The position numbers and the translations under genes are program-made. The notes below the pieces were generated by a model that saw only the letters and a program-made list of their open reading frames with translations, did no database searches and had not been told where the DNA came from. 38,190 bases of DNA. Origin: Burkholderiales bacterium. GTDB lineage: Bacteria > Pseudomonadota > Gammaproteobacteria > Burkholderiales > Usitatibacteraceae. The stretch covers positions 1 to 38,190 of the forward strand of contig JAHCLE010000013.1 in NCBI GenBank assembly GCA_026125445.1. Reading direction: 5' to 3'. Shown here piece by piece: positions 21,315 to 28,045 of this stretch. Every line of letters begins with the position of its first letter. Position 1 is the stretch's first letter.

Positions 21315-21553
21315 GCCACATCGTCGGCCGCGACCCGCGCCGCGAGGGGGGCCTCACGCCGGAGGACCGCGCGCGCGTGGAGGGGCTGGTGGCGCAGTAC
21401 GCCGGCTACGTCGAGGTGCAGGAAGAGCCGGTCACGCTCCACTGGCGCAACGCCGCAGGGCAGACAATCACGGCGCGTGGCGATACTCTTCAGGCGGCTG
21501 TAGCGATGCTCTATGAGAGGGTCGTCCAGCACCATAGACTCCCGAGTCCATAA
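21311..21553 (+). CDS. hypothetical protein in the connector cluster
   Basis: 80 residues from GTG 21311 (GTGA overlap). Acidic/basic mixed sequence with helix LTPEDRARVEGLVAQYAGYV and a final amphipathic helix LQAAVAMLYERVVQHH. No family recognised. Shares its stop base with the ATG of the fibre-like gene at 21553. Possibly a small virion-assembly factor. Confidence 0.75.
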   Translation: MSHIVGRDPRREGGLTPEDRARVEGLVAQYAGYVEVQEEPVTLHWRNAAGQTITARGDTLQAAVAMLYERVVQHHRLPSP

Positions 21554-22878
21554 TGACTATCCAGCACAAGGACATCACTGGCCTCGACGCGGTGCATCCC
21601 GGCGCAGTGTTTGATACGGCGGATCCCGGCGCGATAGGGGCGCGCAAGGCGTGGTATGACACCACGGATGGGCTCCTAAGTCTCCGGGTACGGAATGCGG
21701 CAAACGATGGATGGGACGAGCCGAACCTACTCCGCCGTGTCGGGCGTGTGCGCTCAGGGGTGAATCAGGAGGCGAGCGCGACGGAGATATATGGGGAGCG
21801 TGGCACCGGGGATTCAACCCCAGCACCCATCATTTTCTACGTGCCCGTAAGAGGGTCCAGCGGCTCCACGCCCCAGACCCTGACGGAAGGGTTCCGGGTG
21901 CAGGAGGTGGCGGCCGCGAGCGGGCGGGAGGTGGCGGCGTGGAATCCCACGGGGCCAGTGATGGCAGGGCTACCGCTGAATACTGCCGCCTCGCTGCTGC
22001 GGACGGGTCAGGCGGTGCGTTTCGGCGGGCAGGGCACGATGATTCGTGTGAGCGCCGCCCCGAACTGGCTCGGCTTGCGCGTCAACGGGAGTTATGACTC
22101 GCCGACGAATGCGGTGAGCGGCGATACGCTGGTCGGCTTGAGCGCCATCACGCTTGCGTCGGATGGCAACTTCTACTCCGTGGGTCGTGTGGAAGTGCAG
22201 GCCCGCGAGACTCCGACGGGCACCGCGAACGGCACCCGCTTGGCCCTCATCGCGACCGCCGTGGGGTCTGCGAGCACCAAGACCATCGTGTATGTGCAGG
22301 GCGGCGGGACGAGCATCGGCGAACTGGTCAGCGGCCAGCCCACCCTCCGCCTCATCCCCGGCGCGACGCAGTTCGCCATCCGGGACAGCGGGAACACGGC
22401 GGACGTGTTCACCGTCAACGCGGCGGGGACGGCGATTACCGCACCGCTGGCGACGAGCTTCGTGGTGGGCACGGACCCGGGCGGCTCGGCGTTGCTTCGC
22501 GTTGGCGGGAACATCGCTACGGTTGGCGCGGTCTTGGCAACTTCCGCGTTGAGCCGCAACGTCTCAACCGGGTCGTTCACACTGAGCGGAGGCAACGGAG
22601 CGACCAACGGCGGAAACGTCGTAGGGTATGGAGGCTCCCATCCCACCCAAGCCAACGACATCGAGTTCCGCTCCGGCTCGACCGTGCGCGGCTGGTGGGA
22701 CGACTCCGCCGCGCTGTGGACCTTCGACGCCGACCACGCCATCGGCGCGGCGCACGCCTATCACCTCGGCGCACCCGCCACCGACGGCACGTGGCGCTTC
22801 ATCCGCTCCGGCACCGACCTGCTCATCCAGCGCCGCGAGTCCGGCACCTACGTCACCAAGTCCACCATCTCCGCGTAA
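21553..22878 (+). CDS. fibre-like or virion-decoration protein
   Basis: 441 residues. Gly/Ser/Thr/Ala-rich with many short beta-repeats ('GTANGTRLALIATAVGSAST', 'LSRNVSTGSFTLSGGNG'), lacking Cys and with few charged helices, as in phage fibres, spikes or decoration proteins. The N-terminus (KDITGLDAVHPGAVFDTA) resembles the virion-attachment region of fibre proteins. Base composition and codon choice are less GC-biased than neighbours, suggesting recent exchange. Its location between head-closure and tail-completion genes is unusual for a tail fibre, so a head fibre or decoration is possible. One of only five GATC words lies here (21622-21625). Confidence 0.75.
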   Translation: MTIQHKDITGLDAVHPGAVFDTADPGAIGARKAWYDTTDGLLSLRVRNAANDGWDEPNLLRRVGRVRSGVNQEASATEIYGERGTGDSTPAPIIFYVPVRGSSGSTPQTLTEGFRVQEVAAASGREVAAWNPTGPVMAGLPLNTAASLLRTGQAVRFGGQGTMIRVSAAPNWLGLRVNGSYDSPTNAVSGDTLVGLSAITLASDGNFYSVGRVEVQARETPTGTANGTRLALIATAVGSASTKTIVYVQGGGTSIGELVSGQPTLRLIPGATQFAIRDSGNTADVFTVNAAGTAITAPLATSFVVGTDPGGSALLRVGGNIATVGAVLATSALSRNVSTGSFTLSGGNGATNGGNVVGYGGSHPTQANDIEFRSGSTVRGWWDDSAALWTFDADHAIGAAHAYHLGAPATDGTWRFIRSGTDLLIQRRESGTYVTKSTISA

Positions 22879-22909
22879 CCCTCTACCCCACCCCTCACCC
22901 ACCCGCCCA

Positions 22910-23146
22910 ATGGCACAGCATCTCGCCGACGCGCTCCACTACGACCGCCCCAACGCCCGCTGGACCCTCTCGGTCCAGCTCCCGCGCACCCGCGTGGGCG
23001 TCTCCATCACGCACCCCGTGGACGCACCGCCCACCCCGCCGTCGCTCGCCGACTTCGCCCTCGCGGGCCTCGCGGACGGCACGCTCCCCGAGGGCACGAC
23101 CCTCGCGTGGGCTCCCGCCACCGCGCAGGGGGAGGAGGAAGAATAA
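22910..23146 (+). CDS. hypothetical small protein following the fibre gene
   Basis: 78 residues from ATG 22910, the first start after a 31-base C-rich gap. N-terminus ADALHYDRPNARWTLSVQLP, then a Pro-rich part, a helix (LADFALAGLADGTLP) and an acidic end. A Tyr/Trp-containing beta segment suggests a small folded domain. No family recognised; perhaps a chaperone for the preceding fibre-like protein, by position only. Confidence 0.7.
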   Translation: MAQHLADALHYDRPNARWTLSVQLPRTRVGVSITHPVDAPPTPPSLADFALAGLADGTLPEGTTLAWAPATAQGEEEE

Positions 23147-23523
23147 TGCGGACGCTATCCTTCCTTTCGGGCTCGACGGCTTACGAGCTCCTGTATCAAG
23201 CCCTAAACATCACTGAGCGGCGATTCACGCCCTTGGAAGTGAACCTGCTGGGTCGCCTGCAAGACAAGTTCGAGGCCGTAGGGGTGCCCAAGAAGATTGA
23301 GGGCCGGGAGACGCCCGTGCGGAAGATGGGGGTTATTATCCCCCACGAGGTCGTGGAGGATTGCGAAGTCAAGCTTGAGGAAGCCGAGTTTTCCCTCCTC
23401 AACGAGGCCTTCAGGGAAGCATACTTCACGCCAGTGGTGGCGCGTGAGGTTGCCGCAACGCACCGCTTCCTGAAGGAGTGCAAAGAAGATAAGGCGATAA
23501 AGGCGGAGCCCAAGGAGGGCTAG
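23146..23523 (+). CDS. hypothetical protein with lower-GC codon use
   Basis: 125 residues from ATG 23146, sharing a base with the preceding stop. It is mostly helical and charged (TERRFTPLEVNLLGRLQDKF; KLEEAEFSLLNEAFREAYF). Third-position choice is much less GC-biased than in flanking genes, as in the fibre-like gene at 21553, which suggests both came with an accessory insertion inside the head-tail region. No family recognised. Confidence 0.75.
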   Translation: MRTLSFLSGSTAYELLYQALNITERRFTPLEVNLLGRLQDKFEAVGVPKKIEGRETPVRKMGVIIPHEVVEDCEVKLEEAEFSLLNEAFREAYFTPVVAREVAATHRFLKECKEDKAIKAEPKEG

Positions 23524-23919
23524 GTGGACATTGACGTGACGCTCACGGACAACAGCGAGAACGCGCGCCGGCGGTATGAGGAGGCGGCGCGGCTCGGCAT
23601 TGACGCCGCCGCGAACGTCCTCGTGCGGGAGGTCAAGAAGGCCTTCGGCTCCGACTACTACAAGGGCGGGGCGTTCCGTGGCACCCTCGGGGTGCGCGGG
23701 TCCATCACGCGCACGAACGCCGAGCGCGGCCCCTCCGGGTGGAGCGCGCAGGTCGGGACGCGGTTCATCGAAGCCCTTTACTGGGAGCTCGGCCACTTCA
23801 ACACGTTCACGCGCCAGCACGAGCGGGTGCGTATCTGGGAACCCACCGCCATCGCGCAGGAGCCGGCGATGCGCGCCGCCTTCGCGCGCGTGGCGAAGCG
23901 CGTGATGGACGCCCCGTGA
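23524..23919 (+). CDS. tail completion protein (HK97 gp10-like)
   Basis: 131 residues from GTG 23524. Pattern of the HK97 gp10 family: N-terminal beta strand, a long helix (RRRYEEAARLGIDAAANVLV), a 'G-x-LRGS/GVRGSI' beta segment and the WELGHFNTFTRQHERVRIW block near 87-105, followed by a final helix with Ala/Arg. It helps join the tail to the head. In standard order before the tail terminator gene; overlap GTGA. Confidence 0.88.
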   Translation: MDIDVTLTDNSENARRRYEEAARLGIDAAANVLVREVKKAFGSDYYKGGAFRGTLGVRGSITRTNAERGPSGWSAQVGTRFIEALYWELGHFNTFTRQHERVRIWEPTAIAQEPAMRAAFARVAKRVMDAP

Positions 23920-24425
23920 CGAACCCCGGCCCGTGGGACGCGGACACGCTCGGGCTTCCCGACACGGGGAGCACGAACCAGATCTACGGCACCCTCGTAA
24001 AGGTGCTGGCCGACTACGTGCGCCCCGGCGACAACGCGCGGCTCTCGCAGGTGCTCGGCTCGCCGGAGCGCATCAAGGTCGGCGCGCTGGGGAAGCTCCC
24101 CGAGTACCCGTACCTGACGCTCCTGCTGGACCGCACCACGAGCCCCGGCTCCAACAGCTACCGCGAGTCGTGGCGGCTCGAGGTCCAAATCATCGGCAAG
24201 CCGCTGGGCCAGCGCACGGCCGTCGAGTGGGCGATGGACCTCGTGGATGCGGCCCTGCTGGGGGTGGTGCTGTCCCAACCGGGGAGCCTGCTCTACTGCT
24301 CGCTCCGCCAGCGCGCGACCCTGCCGCAGTTCACCGACCCCGCCGAGATTGGCACCGTAGGGGTCCGCGCGACCTTCGACTTCCTCGCGTGGCCGCGCGC
24401 CCTCTCGCGCCGGCTCACGCCCTGA
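23916..24425 (+). CDS. tail terminator protein
   Basis: 169 residues from GTG 23916. The order (gp10-like, then this, then the tail tube) and a pattern of helix-strand-strand-helix with SYRESWRLEVQIIGKPLGQR fit tail terminators that cap the tube and attach it to the head. No direct family motif that I can name, so the call rests mainly on synteny. A 42-base gap follows, without a strong promoter. One of the five GATC words is at 23981-23984. Confidence 0.75.
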   Translation: MTNPGPWDADTLGLPDTGSTNQIYGTLVKVLADYVRPGDNARLSQVLGSPERIKVGALGKLPEYPYLTLLLDRTTSPGSNSYRESWRLEVQIIGKPLGQRTAVEWAMDLVDAALLGVVLSQPGSLLYCSLRQRATLPQFTDPAEIGTVGVRATFDFLAWPRALSRRLTP

Positions 24426-24467
24426 CATAGCTTATCCACCAGCAACGCCCACCCGCCGAGGCCCCGT

Positions 24468-25034
24468 ATGGATACCCCGCTCTCTGGACTCCGCCCCCAG
24501 ACGTTCCCCGAGGACGTGCTACTTGACTCCGGGGTGCTCTACATCAACGACACGCCCTTCGCCTGCCTCACCGGTGGCCTGAAGTGGACCCCCGAGGTGG
24601 AGTACCGCAACATCCCCTTCGACGGCAAGCGCGCCGACGTGAAGGGGCTGGACCGCGTGACGATGCGGAAGGGCAAGGTGTCCGGCACCGTCATCGAGAT
24701 GCCGAGCGACCTCATCGGCAAGCTCGAGCCCGGGGTGAGCTACGCGCCGGGGCAGGGGTGGAGCGGCGGCGATATGTACGTCCCGCGCAAGGCCGCGCTC
24801 CTGCTCACGGATGGGATGTACCTGACGAACGTGCGCGCGGTCTGGCTCCGCGGCAACGGCGAGCTCTTTCAGGTGCGGATGCCCTGCGCCCTGCTCACCC
24901 GCTACGATGCGACCTCGCAGGACGCCAACGAGGTTGCCATCGCCATCGAAGTGGATGCGCGGCTGGACCTGAGCGTTCCGGGCTCCACCCCCGGTGACGC
25001 GCCCTACGTGTACGAGTACATCCCCAACAACTGA
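24468..25034 (+). CDS. major tail tube protein
   Basis: 188 residues from ATG 24468. LLDSGVLYINDTPFACLTGG near the N-terminus, then KWTPEVEYRNIPFDGKRADV and KGLDRVTMRKGKVSGTVIEM are typical of siphovirus tail tube proteins, which form the inner tube by stacking hexamers. No sheath gene exists, which makes the tail non-contractile. It precedes the two tail chaperone frames as expected. Confidence 0.9.
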   Translation: MDTPLSGLRPQTFPEDVLLDSGVLYINDTPFACLTGGLKWTPEVEYRNIPFDGKRADVKGLDRVTMRKGKVSGTVIEMPSDLIGKLEPGVSYAPGQGWSGGDMYVPRKAALLLTDGMYLTNVRAVWLRGNGELFQVRMPCALLTRYDATSQDANEVAIAIEVDARLDLSVPGSTPGDAPYVYEYIPNN

Positions 25035-25039
25035 GGCCT

Positions 25040-25354
25040 ATGACCAAGGTGATTGACATTGGCGCGCTCGCGAGCCCGGAGCGCGCCCCCCGCATTCGCG
25101 TCGGGGAGCACGAGGTTCCCGTGCTCGGGCTGAGCGGCGACCTCGCGCTCCGGTTCTCCCTCGCCCAGCGAGAGAAGGACGCGGCGGCGACGATGGAAGT
25201 GATGCTCGCCGCCATCGCCGAGGTTATCCCTGACCTGCCCGAGGACGCGCGGAAGCGGCTGACCTTCGACCAAATCACGGCCATCGTGAAGCTCTCGCAG
25301 GGTGGCATCGAGGCCGTCGAGGCCGAGATTGCGGAGCGCGCCAAGGGAAACTGA
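25040..25354 (+). CDS. tail assembly chaperone (gpG-like)
   Basis: 104 residues from ATG 25040, five bases after the tail tube stop. Small acidic protein with the usual helical body (KDAAATMEVMLAAIAEVIPD) ending AERAKGN before TGA. In lambda-like phages G is followed by a -1 frameshift that adds a T domain; a canonical slippery site lies in its last codons (25345-25351). Essential for tail-tube and tape-measure assembly, absent from the mature virion. Confidence 0.88.
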   Translation: MTKVIDIGALASPERAPRIRVGEHEVPVLGLSGDLALRFSLAQREKDAAATMEVMLAAIAEVIPDLPEDARKRLTFDQITAIVKLSQGGIEAVEAEIAERAKGN

Positions 25355-25731
25355 AGGCCGCGTCGGGTGGCGAGGGGTCGCGGCCCCCCGTCGCGGTGAA
25401 GTGGAGCGCGGACCAATACGTGCGGCGCGTCCTCGTGGAAGTCTCTACGAGGTCGGGCCGCTCGTTGCGTAAGGTGGCGCGGGAGCCCTTCGCGCTGACC
25501 CTCTGGGTGTGGGGCGAGTTGCAGGAGATGGACCGGGAGCAGAACGTGGCGCGCCTCGGCGAGCGCATTGACCTCGCCTCGCTCGTGAGCGTGGCCGTGC
25601 TCGACCCCAAGCAGTTGCAGAAGGCCGAGATGCGGTACTATCGTCAGGCGGGTGTGCTGGCGCAGATGTTCGATGATGCCCGGAAGCGCGGTGCCGCCGT
25701 TCACGAGGCCCTTCAGAAGCGAGGCAAGTAG
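25040..25731 (+). CDS. tail assembly chaperone GT frameshift product
   Basis: The product of -1 slippage at 25345-25351 continues from CTG 25351 through TAG at 25729-25731, giving about 230 residues: 104 from G and 126 from T. The T part reads LKAASGGEGSRPP, then a helical domain (YVRRVLVEVSTRSG; LTLWVWGELQEMDREQ). A separate GTG start at 25396 exists but the slippery site, the spacing and a downstream hairpin argue for the fusion, as in lambda gpGT. The two products interact with the tape measure to set tail length. Confidence 0.8.
25345..25385 (+). promoter_or_regulatory. -1 ribosomal frameshift signal: GGGAAAC plus downstream hairpin
   Basis: G_GGA_AAC at 25345-25351 in the G frame matches the X_XXY_YYZ slippery heptamer, directly before the TGA. 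Four bases further on, GGCCGCG (25356-25362) pairs with CGCGGCC (25379-25385), a 7-bp stem with a 16-nt loop, placed as a stimulatory structure should be. Confidence 0.85.
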
Positions 25732-25733
25732 CC

Positions 25734-27596
25734 GTGGAAGTCTTTGCGCTGGGGCTCCGCATCAAGGAAGAGGGCGCGGCGGCGGTGAAGACCGCGCTCG
25801 ACAAGATGCGCGGTTCGCTCAAGGACACGAAGAAGGACGCCGACGAGCTCTCCAAGGGCTTCAACGGGATGCGCCTCAGCATCCTCGGTGCTGGCGCGGC
25901 CATCGCGGGGGTCGCGGGGTTCGGCCTCGCCAAGATGGTGTCCGCGAGCGTCGAGGCGCAGAAGAATCAAGCCCTGCTGACGAGTGCGTTTAAGGCGACG
26001 GAGGCCGGCGCGTGGACCTCGGTGGAAGCCCTCAACGCCCACGCCGCGGCCCTGCAGAAGATTTCCACGTTCGGCGATGAGGAAATCAACAAGGCGCAGG
26101 CGCGGCTCCTGACATACACCGGGGTCGTGGGGAAGGAGTTCACGCGCGCCACGGATGTCATCGTAGACTTCGCCGCCGCCTTCGGGCAGGACCTCGTGCA
26201 GAGCGCGGAGTCCGTGGGCAAGGCCCTTAACTTCCCCTCGCGCGGGATGGCCGGCCTCATCAAGCAGGGCTTCATCCTCACCGAGGCCCAGCAGGAGCAA
26301 ATCAAGTATTTCGAGGAAACGAACCAGCTTGCCAAGGCGCAGGCCATCATCCTCGAAGAGCTCGAGTCCGTGACGAAGGGGGCCGCGGCCGCACAGCGTG
26401 ACACCCTCGGCGGCGCGCTCACGGCCCTGCAGAACGCGTGGAGCGACCTGTTCGAGGTGAGCCGCGAGAAGTCGGCAGGCATCATCAAGTTCATCGAGAG
26501 CATCACTGAGTCCATCCCCAAGATGCGGGACTACCTCAGCGACCTCGTGCTCGAGTGGGGCATCCTCTTCGTGGACATCGAGCTCGGGCTCGCGAAGATG
26601 AACCGCGCGCTCGCCGCCTCGAACACGTTCATCGCTGGCATCGTGAACAAGGTGAGCGGCGGTCTGCTCGGCGGGGGCCTGATGGCGGAGCAGGCCGCGC
26701 GGCTCGCGGCGGCGGAGGCCGACATCGTCGCGCTCGAAATCCTGAAGCTCGATCGGCAGAAGGAGCTGTCGGCGCAGGTCGGCAACCGCACCGCGCCGGA
26801 GGCGACCAGCCCTGCGCGGGTGCCGCTCGTGACGCCGGGGGACGTGGCCGCGACCAAGGAAGAGCTCGACGCGATTCAGGCCGTCATCGACCAGCACTAC
26901 AAGGACGCCGCCGCGGCCTTCGCCTTCCGAATGGACCAGATGCAGGACGAGCAGGATGCGGTGAACGAGGTCATCAAGCAGGCCGAGCGTGACGCGGTGG
27001 AGGCCGCGAACAACCGGATGCAGGCGATGATTGAGCAGTTGGAGTTCCAGCAGGGGCTCCGCGATACCCTCGCCGAAGGGGTCGCGGGGTCCGTGGTGGA
27101 CGGCTTCGCGCAGGGCATCGAGGCGGCGGTGGCGACCGGCAACATCGGCGAGGGCTTCAAGGCCCTGACCGCCGCCATCCTGTCGGGGATGGGTGACGCG
27201 CTCATCTCGTTCGGTACGGCCTCGCTGGCCGGCTCCGCGCTGATGGCGAAAATCAAGGCGGCGTTCACCAGCCTCAACCCCTCTGCGATGGCGGGGGCGT
27301 CGGTGGCGATGATTGCCCTCGGGGCCACGCTGAAGGGGGCGGCTGGGGCCGCATTTGGCGGTCAGAGGCAGTATGGCGTGGGGGGTGGGGCCTTCACCCC
27401 CTTCGGGTCCGATGGGGGCTCTGGGGGCGATTCTACGGTCACGCGGCTGGTGTTCGGGCAGACCTCGGCGGGGATGGCCGCGGGGATGCGGCCCCAGCCG
27501 GTCACGCACGTCACGGTCATCGGGCCGAACGACCCGACCGCCCAGCGCGCGATTCAGGAGCTTATCGCTAACGGCAGTCGTCGAGGGGGGCTCTGA
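25734..27596 (+). CDS. tape measure protein
   Basis: 620 residues from GTG 25734. Long helical, Ala/Glu-rich protein with hydrophobic segments (for example LSILGAGAAIAGVAGFGLAK near 48-67 and the 'GLLGGGLMAEQAARLAA' region) and coiled-coil stretches (around residues 385-440). The N-terminal 'KTALDKMRGSLKDTKKDADE' is typical of tape-measure starts. It sets tail length; at about 0.15 nm per residue the tail would be near 90-95 nm, short for a siphovirus. The Gly-rich C-terminus may contact the tail tip. Confidence 0.93.
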   Translation: MEVFALGLRIKEEGAAAVKTALDKMRGSLKDTKKDADELSKGFNGMRLSILGAGAAIAGVAGFGLAKMVSASVEAQKNQALLTSAFKATEAGAWTSVEALNAHAAALQKISTFGDEEINKAQARLLTYTGVVGKEFTRATDVIVDFAAAFGQDLVQSAESVGKALNFPSRGMAGLIKQGFILTEAQQEQIKYFEETNQLAKAQAIILEELESVTKGAAAAQRDTLGGALTALQNAWSDLFEVSREKSAGIIKFIESITESIPKMRDYLSDLVLEWGILFVDIELGLAKMNRALAASNTFIAGIVNKVSGGLLGGGLMAEQAARLAAAEADIVALEILKLDRQKELSAQVGNRTAPEATSPARVPLVTPGDVAATKEELDAIQAVIDQHYKDAAAAFAFRMDQMQDEQDAVNEVIKQAERDAVEAANNRMQAMIEQLEFQQGLRDTLAEGVAGSVVDGFAQGIEAAVATGNIGEGFKALTAAILSGMGDALISFGTASLAGSALMAKIKAAFTSLNPSAMAGASVAMIALGATLKGAAGAAFGGQRQYGVGGGAFTPFGSDGGSGGDSTVTRLVFGQTSAGMAAGMRPQPVTHVTVIGPNDPTAQRAIQELIANGSRRGGL

Positions 27597-28045
27597 TGCC
27601 TGCAGGCCTGACGTTCACGGACCAAGAAGGCACCGCGACCCTGACCAACGGCTACGGCACCGCTGGGGGTGGCGCGGGAGCGCGCTTCCGTGGCTGGACG
27701 CCATTCATCATCCCGGTCGGCCCCGTTGAAACCTCCCTTGGTACGGGACGACGCTTTCAGTTCGCCTTCCGCACGGACTATGGCGCGCGGTTCCGGCTCG
27801 AAGAAATCCCGCAGAGCGCGCTCCCCGTCGCCCTGCGGCTCGTCGCGTGGCTTGTCTCTGGCGGCTCCGTAAGCGTGACCACGGATGACGCCCTTGGGCG
27901 TGTGTACGCGGAGTGCGTAGTCGCGCCGGACTCCGAGCCCTCGCTCAATATGTCCAGCGAGTCGGACCTGCGATACACCCTCGAGCTCGCGCTCATCAAC
28001 GTGGCCTCGCCCGTCACGCCGATGCTCTGCGAGTACACTATCTGA
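27596..28045 (+). CDS. distal tail / tail-tip adaptor protein
   Basis: 149 residues from ATG 27596, overlapping the tape measure. Beta-rich sequence (ARFRGWTPFIIPVG, FQFAFRTDYGARFRLEE) without helices or membrane spans. In siphovirus order the gene after the tape measure encodes a distal-tail or minor tail-tip protein that closes the tube, so the call is by position and fold type. Its last base is shared with the ATG of the large tail-tip gene. Confidence 0.7.
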   Translation: MPAGLTFTDQEGTATLTNGYGTAGGGAGARFRGWTPFIIPVGPVETSLGTGRRFQFAFRTDYGARFRLEEIPQSALPVALRLVAWLVSGGSVSVTTDDALGRVYAECVVAPDSEPSLNMSSESDLRYTLELALINVASPVTPMLCEYTI

